44,138 nt of DNA from Paracoccaceae bacterium (GTDB lineage Bacteria; Pseudomonadota; Alphaproteobacteria; Rhodobacterales; Rhodobacteraceae). This document shows positions 8,721-19,228 of the stretch, piece by piece (within the stretch, counting starts at the first letter, position 1; every line of letters starts with the position of its first letter). A program made the translations under genes and the position numbers. Where the stretch lies: positions 1-44,138 of the forward strand of contig JAPOTI010000105.1 in the NCBI GenBank assembly GCA_026709265.1, in the 5' to 3' direction. The notes below the pieces were generated by a model. It saw nothing but the letters and a program-made list of their open reading frames with translations, made no database searches and had not been told where the DNA came from.

Positions 8721-8734
8721 GGGAGAGTTTCTTG
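8721..8734 (+). promoter_or_regulatory. Ribosome site that selects a TTG start for uvrB
   Basis: GGGAG at 8721-8725 lies six bases before TTG at 8732. The next in-frame ATG (8774) has no comparable site, so the TTG is preferred. This gives an N-terminal extension of about 45 residues before the conserved UvrB start. Confidence 0.5.
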
Positions 8735-10951
8735 ATCCAATTGATTGCAAAAACTCCCTCTAACCAGGACTCCATGGATCAGTTGACAGCACCGGTCTTG
8801 AATCCGGCACCTGTTGTGGACCGCCCCAAGCTCGAGGGTGGTCGTCCGTTGGTCATGCAAACAGAATTTATCCCGGCGGGGGATCAGCCGACGGCGATCG
8901 CTGAACTCACGGAAGGGCTGGCCATGGGTGAAGAAAGCCAGGTCCTGTTGGGAGCCACCGGAACCGGCAAGACATTCACCATGGCCAAGATTATTGAAGC
9001 CACGCAGCGACCAGCCATCATCCTGGCACCCAACAAGACACTTGCTGCTCAACTCTACGGCGAGTTCAAGGGATTCTTTCCTGACAATGCCGTCGAGTAT
9101 TTCGTCAGCTATTACGATTATTATCAGCCGGAAGCCTATGTGCCGCGCTCCGACACCTATATCGAAAAAGAAGCCATGGTGAATGAGCAGATTGACCGCA
9201 TGCGACACGCTGCGACACGCTCCCTGCTCGAGCGTGATGATGTCATCATCGTCGCATCTGTTTCCTGCATTTACGGCATTGGATCGGTGGAAACCTATGG
9301 GGCGATGGTACAGGATATCCACGTCAAGCATGAATACGATCAGCGTTCCCTGCTCGCCGACCTTGTTGCTCAGCAATATCAGCGAAATGATCAGGCGTTT
9401 CAGCGGGGTCGCTTCCGCGTGCGCGGCGACATCCTGGAAATCTGGCCGGCACATCTCGAGGACCGGGCGTGGCGGATTTCGTTCTTTGGCAATGAAGTCG
9501 AGTCGATCCGTGAATTTGATCCATTGACCGGCCAGCGAACCGATGATCTGTCCCAAATTCGGATTTACGCCAATTCACATTACGTGACACCGCGTCCCAC
9601 TCTGCAGCAGGCAATCAAGAGTATCAAGGAGGAGCTCAAGCTTCAGCTGAAACGACTCCATGATGATGACAAATTGCTCGAAGCGCAGCGGCTCGAACAA
9701 CGCACGAACTTTGATCTCGAAATGATTGAAAGCACCGGAACGTGCAACGGTATCGAGAATTACTCGCGTTACCTGACGGGCCGAGAGCCAGGTGAACCAC
9801 CGCCCACTCTTTTTGAATATATTCCTGACCATGCAATCGTCTTCGCTGACGAGTCACATGTGACTGTGCCACAACTCGGTGCCATGTATAAGGGGGATTT
9901 CCGCCGCAAATCCACATTGGCCGAACACGGATTCAGGCTTCCGTCCTGCACTGACAATCGCCCTCTGAAATTTGAAGAGTGGAATCTGATGCGACCGCAG
10001 TCGATATTTGTATCGGCGACTCCGGGAAACTGGGAACTTGATCAGACCGGCGGAGCTTTTTGTGAGCAGGTGATCCGACCAACGGGTCTGGTGGACCCTC
10101 AGGTACAGGTCAGACCAGTCGCACAACAGGTTGACGAACTGCTTGACGAAGCGCGCCAGGCAACCGCGAAAAGTTACCGAACCCTGGTGACCACGCTGAC
10201 CAAACGGATGGCCGAGGATCTCACTGAATACTTGCACGAACAGGGGCTTCGCGTACGCTATCTCCATTCTGACATTGACACGCTCGAGCGAATTGAAATC
10301 CTGCGCGATCTTCGATTGGGTGTTTTTGATATCCTGGTCGGAATCAATTTACTGCGCGAAGGCCTCGATATCCCCGAATGCGGACTGGTGGCAATTCTTG
10401 ATGCCGACAAGGAAGGTTTCCTGCGGTCCGAGACGTCACTGATTCAGACGATTGGGCGTGCCGCGCGCAATGCGGAGGGAAAAGTGATTATGTTTGCCGA
10501 CAGGGTGACATCATCGATGGAGAGAGCCATCGGTGAAACCGAGCGGCGACGTGACAAACAGATGGAGTATAATGACAAACACGGCATTACGCCTGCGACA
10601 ATCCGCAAGAATGTGGCGGATGTCATGGCAGGGATCTATGAAGGAGATGCCGACGAGCAAAGGGTGACTGCGACGCTTGATAAACCCGCAGTCGGTGGCA
10701 ACCTGAAAAAACATCTGGCTGCCCTCAAGAAACAAATGCTGGAGGCCGCCGAGAATCTTGAATTTGAGGAAGCCGCACGGCTACGCGATGAATTACACCG
10801 CCTGGAGACCGTGGAGTTGACCATCGCCGAAGACCCGCTCGCCCGCCAGTCAGATATTGTCAAGGCAGTTGAAGGTGCCGTGTCGACTCCGCGTCGTTCG
10901 GTCGCCGGTCGAGCCGGCAAAAAAGCGCGCCGTCGCAAGCGGCAAAGGTGA
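8732..10951 (+). CDS. uvrB: Excinuclease ABC subunit B
   Basis: The damage-verifying helicase-like subunit of nucleotide excision repair, which receives DNA from UvrA and loads UvrC. At 739 residues it is a little longer than enteric UvrB because of N- and C-terminal extensions. After the extension come [11 protein letters not shown], Walker A GATGTGKT (74-81), the beta-hairpin region with [26 protein letters not shown], helicase motifs ([22 protein letters not shown]) and the UVR motif near the C-terminus ([16 protein letters not shown]) for UvrC contact. The tail ends in a basic run ([10 protein letters not shown]). The TTG start is chosen for its ribosome site. No LexA-type box was recognised upstream. 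It appears to be a single-gene unit. Confidence 0.97.
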   Translation: MIQLIAKTPSNQDSMDQLTAPVLNPAPVVDRPKLEGGRPLVMQTEFIPAGDQPTAIAELTEGLAMGEESQVLLGATGTGKTFTMAKIIEATQRPAIILAPNKTLAAQLYGEFKGFFPDNAVEYFVSYYDYYQPEAYVPRSDTYIEKEAMVNEQIDRMRHAATRSLLERDDVIIVASVSCIYGIGSVETYGAMVQDIHVKHEYDQRSLLADLVAQQYQRNDQAFQRGRFRVRGDILEIWPAHLEDRAWRISFFGNEVESIREFDPLTGQRTDDLSQIRIYANSHYVTPRPTLQQAIKSIKEELKLQLKRLHDDDKLLEAQRLEQRTNFDLEMIESTGTCNGIENYSRYLTGREPGEPPPTLFEYIPDHAIVFADESHVTVPQLGAMYKGDFRRKSTLAEHGFRLPSCTDNRPLKFEEWNLMRPQSIFVSATPGNWELDQTGGAFCEQVIRPTGLVDPQVQVRPVAQQVDELLDEARQATAKSYRTLVTTLTKRMAEDLTEYLHEQGLRVRYLHSDIDTLERIEILRDLRLGVFDILVGINLLREGLDIPECGLVAILDADKEGFLRSETSLIQTIGRAARNAEGKVIMFADRVTSSMERAIGETERRRDKQMEYNDKHGITPATIRKNVADVMAGIYEGDADEQRVTATLDKPAVGGNLKKHLAALKKQMLEAAENLEFEEAARLRDELHRLETVELTIAEDPLARQSDIVKAVEGAVSTPRRSVAGRAGKKARRRKRQR

Positions 10952-11563
10952 AACGCTCTCATATCCGCTCGACGGCCAGACAGGTTGATGGCGATTGACA
11001 GCACAACTCTGCTGATGAACCCCAATATACGAATATTCTATTGATTGCTGGTCGGCTGGCGACAAGGTCAGCGTTCGGGCCCTGTCGAAACAGACTGTGT
11101 GATCTGCGTCTTCAAAGTCATGTCTGAACAACCTCTCTATCGGAGGTCATGCACTCCGAGTTCATCCCAATGGTCACTCAGATACTGCGCAACAGAACTG
11201 GGGCAGAACTTTTATCGGAAATCCAGCAAGATCATGGATTTGCTTAACATTTCATCAACAGCCAGTATATCTGCCTAAATTTTATTACTATCAGACATTC
11301 CGCAGCAGGCTACAGTGAATTTCGCTTGCTGAGTTTTGATCCGCTTCACTAATTTTTCAAACACTTGTCGTGCTGGCATCGACTTTCCCGGTCATCGCGC
11401 CTCGTGTTCAGCGCAGGTGAAACGGGAGAAACCGCTTTTGAGACATCATGCCTGCTTGAGTTGAGGGGTTTTGGTAGCCATTGAATCCGGGTCGGGCGTG
11501 GTGGACAGCTTCAAGCGGCAAAAGGAAATTTACGCAGTTTTTGCACTGGAAAGGAACTTTAGC
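10952..11563. other. Gene-free stretch upstream of the ammonium transporter
   Basis: About 600 bases without a convincing gene or strong hairpin. It must hold the ammonium transporter promoter. A loose GG-N10-GC pattern (within GTGGACAGCTTCAAGC, about 11500-11515) is too poor a match for a sigma-54 promoter to be called. An in-frame extension of the transporter ORF reaches back to 11471 but precedes the signal peptide and is not used. Confidence 0.4.
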
Positions 11564-12877
11564 ATGAACATTCGAACTCTATGCTTTTTGGTAGCGGCCG
11601 TCGCCCTGCCGACTGCAGGAGCTGCCCAGGACGCTGCAAGCGTCGATATCAATCCGTATATATTTACGACTTTTCTCTTCCTGATTGGTGGCTTTCTGGT
11701 CTTCTGGATGGCGGCAGGATTTGCCATGCTTGAAGCTGGCTTTGTCCGCTCAAAAAATGTCGCGATGCAGCTGACAAAGAACGTCTCGCTCTTCGCCATT
11801 GCCGCGATCATGTATTGGCTGATTGGATTCAATCTCATGTACCCCGGCGATTCATGGTCAATTGCCGGATGGGTCGGAATCCTGTTCCAGCCGACATCAC
11901 TCGAACCGGTGGGTTTGGCTGCCGAGGATGCCGCGCTGGATTATGCTTCAGTTGGATCGGATTTCTTCTTCCAACTGATGTTTTGCGCAACGACCGCGTC
12001 CATTGTGTCCGGCACTCTGGCCGAGCGTATTCGTCTCTGGCCGTTTCTCATTTTTGTCGTGGTCTTGACAGGGATTATCTATCCGATCGAGGCTTCGTGG
12101 CAGTGGGGCGGTGGATGGCTGTCCGAAGCCGGCTTCAGCGACTTCGCAGGATCAACACTGGTGCATGCTGCAGGTGGATTTGCTGCCCTTGCCGGTGCCA
12201 TCATTCTCGGGCCACGAATTGGAAAATACAGGCACGGCAAGGTCAACCCGATGCCAGCTTCCAACCTTCCATTGGCAACCCTCGGCACGCTCATTCTCTG
12301 GCTTGGCTGGTTCGGCTTCAACGGTGGTTCACAACTCGCCGCCGGCACAGTGGGTGACATTTCTGATGTCAGCCGTATCTTTGCCAATACCAATATGGCG
12401 GCCGCTGCCGGAGCCGCTGCCGCGCTCATTCTGTCACAGATCCTCTACAAGAAGGTGGATCTCACGATGTTACTCAACGGTGCCTTGGCCGGTCTGGTCT
12501 CAATTACCGCCGAGCCGCTGGCCCCGTCTCTATTTGGTGCCTTATGGATTGGTGCTGTTGGCGGAATCATCGTGGTGCTGACAATTCCGCTGCTCGACAA
12601 GATCGGTATTGACGATGTCGTTGGCGCGATTCCGGTCCACCTGATTGCCGGAGTCTGGGGAACCTTCATTGTGCCTGCCTATAATAGCGATACATCCTTC
12701 GGCACGCAGATTCTGGGAATCATTGCCATCGGAGGTTTCGTCTTCATCGCTTCACTCATTGTGTGGACGATCCTCAAGGTGACGATTGGAATCCGCGTGG
12801 ATGAAGAATCGGAAATCAATGGATTGGATATTTCCGAACTTGGCATGGAAGCTTATCCCGATTTCTCCAAAGGATAA
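11564..12877 (+). CDS. amt: Ammonium transporter (Amt family)
   Basis: A 437-residue inner-membrane ammonium channel. The start at 11564 follows AAAGGAAC and gives a cleavable signal peptide (MNIRTLCFLVAAVALPTAGA), as in many proteobacterial Amt proteins; about eleven helices follow. The family signature DFAGSTLVHAAGGFAAL carries the first pore His, and AIPVHLIAGVWGT the second. FCATTASIVSGTLAERIRL is also intact. Two things stand out. No glnK (PII regulator) gene is adjacent, although amt is usually paired with it, and the C-terminal tail is short and acidic (DEESEINGLDISELGMEAYPDF). Regulation is presumably by nitrogen status, but no convincing sigma-54 promoter was seen. A strong hairpin follows the stop. 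Confidence 0.96.
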   Translation: MNIRTLCFLVAAVALPTAGAAQDAASVDINPYIFTTFLFLIGGFLVFWMAAGFAMLEAGFVRSKNVAMQLTKNVSLFAIAAIMYWLIGFNLMYPGDSWSIAGWVGILFQPTSLEPVGLAAEDAALDYASVGSDFFFQLMFCATTASIVSGTLAERIRLWPFLIFVVVLTGIIYPIEASWQWGGGWLSEAGFSDFAGSTLVHAAGGFAALAGAIILGPRIGKYRHGKVNPMPASNLPLATLGTLILWLGWFGFNGGSQLAAGTVGDISDVSRIFANTNMAAAAGAAAALILSQILYKKVDLTMLLNGALAGLVSITAEPLAPSLFGALWIGAVGGIIVVLTIPLLDKIGIDDVVGAIPVHLIAGVWGTFIVPAYNSDTSFGTQILGIIAIGGFVFIASLIVWTILKVTIGIRVDEESEINGLDISELGMEAYPDFSKG

Positions 12878-12912
12878 ACCTGCGCATCGCGCATACATTT
12901 GACTGCACTGAA

Positions 12913-12950
12913 GGAAAGGGCACTCTGGTGGTTAACGGGGTGCCCTTTCT
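12913..12950. terminator. Bidirectional terminator between amt and cobQ
   Basis: GAAAGGGCAC (12914-12923) pairs perfectly with GTGCCCTTTC (12940-12949), with a 16-base loop and a further G-T pair at the base. Each strand ends the stem in CCCTTTC-type pyrimidines, so the hairpin could act for amt on the plus strand and for cobQ on the minus strand. A long U-run is lacking. Confidence 0.7.
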
Positions 12951-13020
12951 GCATGCGAGGAAACAACAATACGACAGGCTGGTTGCTGCCTCTTGAACAA
13001 CAAATCGGCTTCGGTGAGCG

Positions 13021-14493
13021 CTACCCAATCCTGCGCATCATTGTGATGATACCATCAATATCGACATATGTTTCCATATGCTCGGCAAGCAAATCCAGCA
13101 CGCTATCGATTTCTTGACCATAATTCATATCTGAAGTGCTCATGCGTTGGCGCTTCAGCCAAGTCTGACGAAATTGATTATCAGAGAAAAGGCCATGCAA
13201 ATAGGTCCCTTCAACACGACCATCGGCTGAAATTGCACCATCCGGTCGCAACGAATCTTTCGTCTTGATCCAGGCAAACGGGCGCGCCGTGTCCTCTCCT
13301 TCGGTATTACCTATATGAATTTCATAGGCAGGAAAGGTTGATGCATCTGCGGTTAGTGTTGCCGTTACCTCCCGTACCTGCTTCTCCCGTTGCATGATGG
13401 TCTCGACATTCAACAGGCCCAATCCGTGAGAATCTCCTGCATTCCCTTCAATTCCTTCCGGATCGCGGATCATGCGCCCGAGCATCTGATAGCCTCCGCA
13501 GATTCCAAGAACCCGCCCCCCGCGTCGCCAATGCGCCAGGATATCGATATCCCATCCGTTGCTCCTGATGAATTCCAGATCGCCACGCGTCGACTTGCTC
13601 CCCGGAATGATCACGATGTCGGTCTCGGCTGGCAGTGGGTGTCCGGACTCCAGAAGTTCAACATGCAGGTTGGGTTCCATCCGCAGCGGGTCAAGATCAT
13701 CGAAATTTGCGATACGTGAAAGCACCAGACAGGTTATTCTTCCGTCACCGAATCGCCCGGGTTTGCAAGACAGGTCCTGTGCATCCTCGGCGGGAAGCCA
13801 ATGCATAGAATCAAACCATGGAATCGTGCCATATGAAGTCCATCCGGTTCGCTGGACAATGTCCTTGATTCCATCAGCAAACAAATTGATATCGCCACGA
13901 AATCGATTGACCAGAAAGCCTTGAATCATTTTCGCATCATTGGATTCCAATACAGTTTGGGTCCCCACGAGCTGCGCGATCACCCCACCACGCTCAATAT
14001 CCCCAACCAGCAAGACGGGAACACGAGCTTCGCGTGCAAAACCCATATTTGCGATATCATTCTTGCGTAGATTGGTCTCGGCTGGACTCCCGGCCCCCTC
14101 GACAATAATCATGTCACAATTGGCCGCGAGGCGATAAAAACTCGTCAATACGTCCTTGCGCAATGCGGGTTTGAGTTCAGTATATTCGCAGGGCTGGACT
14201 GTGGTCAGATAATGGCCATGTACAATGACCTGTGATCCGGTCTCGGTCTCGGGTTTAAGCAGCACGGGATTCATATCGACCTCAGCCGGTACGCGGCAGG
14301 CGCGGGCTTGCAGATGCTGTGCGCGACCGATTTCTTGACCATCGGCAACCGCTGCTGCATTGTTCGACATATTTTGTGGCTTGAAGGGGCGCACGCGGTA
14401 GCCACGACGGGTCAGGGCGCGGCACAGGCCCGCCACAATGACTGATTTCCCGACATTGGAACCGACCCCCTGAATCATGACGCACCTGGTCAT
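13021..14493 (-). CDS. cobQ: Cobyric acid synthase
   Basis: A 490-residue glutamine-dependent amidotransferase that amidates adenosylcobyrinic acid a,c-diamide at four carboxylates to give adenosylcobyric acid. The N-terminal ATP-binding domain has the P-loop GVGSNVGKS (9-17) and FKPQNMSNNA. The C-terminal class I glutaminase-like domain has the nucleophile Cys332 in GICGGYQMLG and His433 in YLHGLF. Length and order are normal for CobQ/CbiP. The gene is last in the minus-strand cobalamin group; its start lies 30 bases after the cobO stop, so co-transcription is likely. It converges on amt with a shared hairpin between. Confidence 0.97.
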   Translation of the reverse strand: MTRCVMIQGVGSNVGKSVIVAGLCRALTRRGYRVRPFKPQNMSNNAAAVADGQEIGRAQHLQARACRVPAEVDMNPVLLKPETETGSQVIVHGHYLTTVQPCEYTELKPALRKDVLTSFYRLAANCDMIIVEGAGSPAETNLRKNDIANMGFAREARVPVLLVGDIERGGVIAQLVGTQTVLESNDAKMIQGFLVNRFRGDINLFADGIKDIVQRTGWTSYGTIPWFDSMHWLPAEDAQDLSCKPGRFGDGRITCLVLSRIANFDDLDPLRMEPNLHVELLESGHPLPAETDIVIIPGSKSTRGDLEFIRSNGWDIDILAHWRRGGRVLGICGGYQMLGRMIRDPEGIEGNAGDSHGLGLLNVETIMQREKQVREVTATLTADASTFPAYEIHIGNTEGEDTARPFAWIKTKDSLRPDGAISADGRVEGTYLHGLFSDNQFRQTWLKRQRMSTSDMNYGQEIDSVLDLLAEHMETYVDIDGIITMMRRIG

Positions 14494-14523
14494 TCTGGCA
14501 AACCAATCCGCGTGGATCTAGAA

Positions 14524-15132
14524 TTAGAATTCAATGCCGATCTGGGCCTTGACGCCAGATCGAAAGGGATGGCTGAGCAAGGTCATTTCGGTTGCCAGAT
14601 CAGCAATATTCAGCAGTTTCTTTCCGGCATTGCGCCCCGTCAGAATGACATGGGTATCGTCGGGTTTGCAGTCGGACAGAAAGGCACAGATTTCATCTTC
14701 ATCGAGGTAACCGTAACGAATTGCGATATTGATCTCGTCAAGTAACACCAACCGAAGCCTGGCCGACAAGATCAGTTCCTGTGCCTTTTTCCAGGCAGCC
14801 TGCGCCATGTCGATATCACGTTCGCGATCCTGCGTTTCCCAGGTGAATCCTTCGCCCATTGTATAGAACTGACAGATCGCTGAGAAATGCTCTTGAATCA
14901 GATCGCGCTCTCCGGTTTTCATGCCGCCCTTGATAAACTGAACCACAGCGCAAGGCATGTCATGTGCAATGCACCGGAAGACCATCCCGAATGCGGCAGA
15001 CGACTTGCCTTTACCTTTTCCGGTATGGACGATGATGAGCCCCTTGGTGAGGGTCTTGGTCGCCATGATCTTATCTTTGGCCACCTTCTTTTTCTCCATC
15101 TTTCGCTTGTGACGCTGCGTCATGTCATCCAT
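14524..15132 (-). CDS. cobO: Cob(I)yrinic acid a,c-diamide adenosyltransferase (CobO/BtuR family)
   Basis: A 202-residue enzyme that transfers the adenosyl group of ATP to the cobalt of reduced corrinoids. The conserved basic N-terminus (RHKRKMEKKK) is followed by the P-loop GKGKGKS (38-44), AVVQFIKG, and VLLDEINIAI; the C-terminal GRNAGKKLL and the end QIGIEF match CobO. The ATG at 15132 is chosen because GGGAG sits nine bases upstream. ATGs at 15153 and 15123 are alternatives. It lies between cobN (308-330 bases upstream) and cobQ (30 bases downstream), so it may have its own promoter in the gap after cobN. Confidence 0.95.
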   Translation of the reverse strand: MDDMTQRHKRKMEKKKVAKDKIMATKTLTKGLIIVHTGKGKGKSSAAFGMVFRCIAHDMPCAVVQFIKGGMKTGERDLIQEHFSAICQFYTMGEGFTWETQDRERDIDMAQAAWKKAQELILSARLRLVLLDEINIAIRYGYLDEDEICAFLSDCKPDDTHVILTGRNAGKKLLNIADLATEMTLLSHPFRSGVKAQIGIEF

Positions 15133-15153
15133 AGTCAACGGCTCCCATTTCAT

Positions 15154-15461
15154 GGTTCAAGGAAGAACAGGCTGGTACCTGGATCCAACGTATGCATTTG
15201 ACGGTCATTGTCATTGCGACTTATTGCCTTCAAGATGCCCGGCGAAGCAAGGCGCTCACAACATTCGTGGTACGACTCTGTTTCTGCACCTGGTATTGGC
15301 AGGACGTTTGGGCTGCTCAGGCATATTTTCATCCACAACAATTGCTCAGGCTCACATCTCTGGCAGGCGACGCGTACACTATAACATGAATTTCAGTCCA
15401 TGAGGTATTGTTGAAGCCACCGCCTGTGTCGAGAGATGGCGTGCAGGATGTGCAAGCTCTA
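15154..15461. other. Gap between cobN and cobO
   Basis: Nothing gene-like is seen. On the minus strand, TTATAGT in a weak -10 context (around 15380) could mark a promoter for cobO-cobQ, but no matching -35 is clear. The conserved CCCCGCAACTGT core of a cobalamin riboswitch is absent. Confidence 0.35.
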
Positions 15462-18400
15462 TCAGTTGTCAGACTGATTCACCTCCACCCGGCCGGAACA
15501 ATTCTCAGCCGATCTGATCAATCTGGTCAGATGATTCTGCACGGAATTCAGCCTGGGGCGCCACAATCCCCTCTCGATCGCTTCATTCAGTCTTTCAGCC
15601 ATTTCAACCAACGCTGGTGGGTTATTCTCGGCAATGAATTTCCGGGTCTCTTCGTCGTTCAGATAGGCGGCATAGACGAGATCAAAATGATGTGACTTGA
15701 CGGCGCCTGTGGTCGCGGCGAAGGCAAACATATAGTCAACCGTTGCTGCCATCTCAAATGCTCCCTTGTAGCCGTGGCGCATAACGCCGTTGATCCATTT
15801 GGGATTGACCACCCGGGCGCGAACAACACGGCCGATTTCTTCTTCGAGTGTCCGGATAACCGGTCGCTCAGGGCGGGAATGGTCATTATGGTAGATGATT
15901 GGTAGGGTTCCACGTAAATTCGCAACAGCAGCAGCCGCACCACCCTCAAACTGATAATAGTCATCGCTATCGAGCAAATCATGCTCACGATTATCCTGAT
16001 TTTGCACGACAATTTCTGTAGTGGCCAATCTCTCAGCGAATTGCTGATGAGCAGCCCTCCCATCGAGGCCACCACCATACGCGTAACCTCCCCAATGAAC
16101 ATATGAGTCTGCCAGATCGCGTCGCGTGCGCCAGACTCGTTCATCAATCATTGTTTGCAAACCGGCACCATAAGCACCAGGTTTGGCACCAAATACCCGA
16201 ATTCCGGCTCTCTGATCGCCGAATTTCTCACGCTCTGAATGGAAATGCTGCGCCGCCGGATTCTCTTCAGGTGGTTCATCAAGATTCATGACCAGTTTGG
16301 CTGCACCCGCCACGACATCAATCTGATGGGGAAACGCATCACGAAAAAACCCGGACACGCGCAAGGTGACATCGACGCGTGGGCGCCCGAGAGCCCCGAG
16401 CGGAATGGCTTCAACGCCGGTCACCCGTCGGTTGTTTGTATCCCAGACCGGTCGTACCCCCATCAAAGCCAAACATTGAGCGATATCATCGCCACCAGTG
16501 CGCATATTCGAGGTGCCCCAGGCAGAGAGAGTCACAGTGCGCGGCCAATCCCCATGATCTTGAACATATCGCTCAACCAGCAGGGAAGCCGACCTCCAAC
16601 CCAATGTCCAGGCAGTTGGCGTGGGAATTGACCGGCTGTCCACAGAAAAGAAATTACGCCCCGTCGGCAGGACATCCGGCCGCCCGCGTGAAGGAGCACC
16701 TGAAGGTCCGGGAAGGACAAAGCGGCCGCCGAGCGCACGAAGAAGTGCCTCAATTTCCCGATCTCCGCATTTTTTGACATCAACCGCCAATTGTTGATGA
16801 ATCTGCTCCAGAACCATGCGTGATGCGGGCCCTGGTGCTTCGGCTCGGTCTGCGATCAGTAGACTGCCATACAGTTCCAGCCGCTCAACAGTGTCACCGC
16901 AGCTGCGCCACGGGTCTTCTGTGACCCCCTGAAGTTCGGAAGGAAACCCATTTTGCCATGGTGCCGACATGTCGCAGTCGAGTGGATCAAACTGCGCGCC
17001 CAATTGAAAGTCACTGGCAAGAGCACGAAGCAAAGACGCATTGCCCCCCTTGCCATTTTCTCGTGGAATACGCGCAAGCGCGGCGAGCAGGTCCTGCTCT
17101 CGTTCGTCATCCGGTGAGATACCGAAAACATGCAGACCATCGCGAATCTGACTTTCCTTGAGTTCGCAAAGATAAGCGTCAAGTTTGCGCAAACGGCTGT
17201 CGGTATCGTCAGACGCATCTATGCCGGCATCTTCATCAATCTTTGCCGATTGCATCGCCTCAAGGATATTCTTTCTCAGCAACTCGACACGATTGGCATC
17301 AAGGCCGGCGGCGGCAAAATATTCATCGATCATACCTTCGAGCTGACGTAGCATCCCATACGTTCCCGCGCGCGTCAGCGGCGGCGTCAGATGGTCAATG
17401 ATGACCGCCTGGCTGCGCCGTTTTGCCTGCGTCCCTTCTCCTGGATCATTCACGATAAAAGGGTAAATGTTGGGTATCGGTCCAAGTGCCAGTTCGGGAA
17501 AACATGTGTTTGACAATGCAACGGCTTTCCCCGGAAGCCATTCAAGATTTCCGTGTTTGCCCAAATGCACGATCGCATGTGTGCCAAATTCAAAACGCAG
17601 CCAGAAATAGAAAGCGAGATAATTATGTGGTGGTGGCAGATCAGGACAATGATAAGTCGCCACGGGATCGAGATCATGGCCGCGAGAGGGCTGGACGGCG
17701 ATCACCAGATTGCCAAATCTATGGGCCGAGACAACAAATTCGCCATTGACGCAGAGCGGATCATCCTTTGGTGTGCCCCACTTTTCTTCGATTGTCTGTC
17801 GGGCAGCAATCGGCAATTCCTGGTAACGCGCCAAATAGTCGGTGAGGCCGAGACGACAGCAACCGAGAGCATGTCCTGATCGGGATTTTTGCGGTGTGGG
17901 ACCGGCCAAGAGGATTCGCATGAATTCTGTGACCGTAGTGGGCGCATCACCGATGTCATAGCCCTTCTCTTCCATTGCCTGGATAACTCTGATCACGGAT
18001 GCTGGCGTGTCCAATCCAACACCGTTGGCGAGTCGGCCATCCTTATTGGGATAGTTGGCGAGCAGGAGGGCAATGCAGCGTGCCCGCGGTTTCAAACACC
18101 GCAGCTTCAGCCAGTTCGCGGTCAGGGCGGCAGTAAATTCGATCCGATCCTGTTTTGGCTGGTGACGAGTGACCGGGAATTGTGTCTCCTTGTCCCGACG
18201 AAACTGGGATTTGAATGCAATCGCACGACTGGTCAGCCGCCCATCAACCTCCGGCAACGAGAGGTGCATGGCAAGATCGCGTGGTGGCAAACCAAATTCA
18301 GAATTTCTCCACGTATCTTCGTCCAGAGATGCTTGAATGGCCTGCAACACCATTCGATCACCGGCATCCAGGATAGTCGTCTGCCAGTTGCGACTTGAAC

Positions 18401-19223
18401 TTCCCGGAGAACTCACGGCAAAACTGGTCAGATTAATCGCGATATCCGCAGGTGCTTCAGCGAGGATTTTGCTGATCGTAGCCGCCGAAAGGGGATCCTT
18501 CAGCGATGAAACAAACAACGGCAAGGGATTGATACCGTGCTGCCGTAACGCATCAATCAGGCAATCTATGGATTCCGTGTTTCCAGACTGTAGGAGTGCC
18601 CGGTAAAACACCAAAACTGCTATCGCACCGCCAGCAGTCCATGTTGGCCTGATGTCAGCGAGTGTGGTCGCTCCGGTGCCCGGCCAATAGCATCCACTTC
18701 GTAGCCATGGTTGTGGTGCTGGTGGGGCGGGAACATCATTGAGAATGGTATCGCAATAGTGCAGCAAATTCTCAGCATTTTGCGGTCCACCCTCGACACA
18801 GTAGCCCCAAAGCATTTCCCATTCGTGTCGTGGCAGCGAGGACAGATCAAACAATTCCTCATCGGGCTTGTCATCTCCGGGAAGGATGGCCAGTAATGTC
18901 CGCGTCGTATCGAGGCGGGAGGCGAGCTGTTCAAGGCAATAACTCCAGTAGGCCCGCCCGCCGAGGGAACGCACAATGACCAGACGTGATTGCATTGCCG
19001 TTTTTTCAATATAGAGATCTACTGAGAAAGGATGTGAGAGCCATGACAGTTGTGCAAGGCGAAGTGAAATTACGGGAAATTCAAGTGCATCATTGGCAGC
19101 AGACAGACCAGCCAGTTCGGTATCCGCAGATGACAGAAAAACGAGGTCTGCCGGTGTCTGGTTGACATCAATTGGCTCGCCGCCATCGGCGACGGCACCA
19201 CTTTCAGCTGCAAGGAGGTGCAT
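15462..19223 (-). CDS. cobN: Cobaltochelatase large subunit
   Basis: A 1253-residue cytoplasmic subunit of the ATP-dependent, oxygen-tolerant-pathway cobalt chelatase, which inserts Co2+ into hydrogenobyrinic acid a,c-diamide together with CobS and CobT. Neither partner is in the window. Full-length CobN features are present: MHLL start, DLYIEKTA, the chelatase core with HLGKHGNLEWLPGK, YPFIVNDPGEGTQAKRR, and the C-terminal MRHGYKGAFEMAATVDY. The start codon lies five bases after the cobW stop, so the two are translated together. CobN places the organism in the aerobic-type B12 route. A trace of alternative identity (magnesium chelatase BchH) is excluded by context and by the CobN-type termini. 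Confidence 0.97.
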   Translation of the reverse strand: MHLLAAESGAVADGGEPIDVNQTPADLVFLSSADTELAGLSAANDALEFPVISLRLAQLSWLSHPFSVDLYIEKTAMQSRLVIVRSLGGRAYWSYCLEQLASRLDTTRTLLAILPGDDKPDEELFDLSSLPRHEWEMLWGYCVEGGPQNAENLLHYCDTILNDVPAPPAPQPWLRSGCYWPGTGATTLADIRPTWTAGGAIAVLVFYRALLQSGNTESIDCLIDALRQHGINPLPLFVSSLKDPLSAATISKILAEAPADIAINLTSFAVSSPGSSSRNWQTTILDAGDRMVLQAIQASLDEDTWRNSEFGLPPRDLAMHLSLPEVDGRLTSRAIAFKSQFRRDKETQFPVTRHQPKQDRIEFTAALTANWLKLRCLKPRARCIALLLANYPNKDGRLANGVGLDTPASVIRVIQAMEEKGYDIGDAPTTVTEFMRILLAGPTPQKSRSGHALGCCRLGLTDYLARYQELPIAARQTIEEKWGTPKDDPLCVNGEFVVSAHRFGNLVIAVQPSRGHDLDPVATYHCPDLPPPHNYLAFYFWLRFEFGTHAIVHLGKHGNLEWLPGKAVALSNTCFPELALGPIPNIYPFIVNDPGEGTQAKRRSQAVIIDHLTPPLTRAGTYGMLRQLEGMIDEYFAAAGLDANRVELLRKNILEAMQSAKIDEDAGIDASDDTDSRLRKLDAYLCELKESQIRDGLHVFGISPDDEREQDLLAALARIPRENGKGGNASLLRALASDFQLGAQFDPLDCDMSAPWQNGFPSELQGVTEDPWRSCGDTVERLELYGSLLIADRAEAPGPASRMVLEQIHQQLAVDVKKCGDREIEALLRALGGRFVLPGPSGAPSRGRPDVLPTGRNFFSVDSRSIPTPTAWTLGWRSASLLVERYVQDHGDWPRTVTLSAWGTSNMRTGGDDIAQCLALMGVRPVWDTNNRRVTGVEAIPLGALGRPRVDVTLRVSGFFRDAFPHQIDVVAGAAKLVMNLDEPPEENPAAQHFHSEREKFGDQRAGIRVFGAKPGAYGAGLQTMIDERVWRTRRDLADSYVHWGGYAYGGGLDGRAAHQQFAERLATTEIVVQNQDNREHDLLDSDDYYQFEGGAAAAVANLRGTLPIIYHNDHSRPERPVIRTLEEEIGRVVRARVVNPKWINGVMRHGYKGAFEMAATVDYMFAFAATTGAVKSHHFDLVYAAYLNDEETRKFIAENNPPALVEMAERLNEAIERGLWRPRLNSVQNHLTRLIRSAENCSGRVEVNQSDN

Positions 19224-19228
19224 TCACG

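Noticed and set aside
8714-9556. 280-codon minus-strand frame opposite uvrB
   Set aside because: It is the complement of a fully conserved uvrB region and has no motif or ribosome site of its own.
11495-11520. Sigma-54 promoter before amt
   Set aside because: GG and GC are spaced correctly but the surrounding bases do not fit TGGCAC and TTGC.
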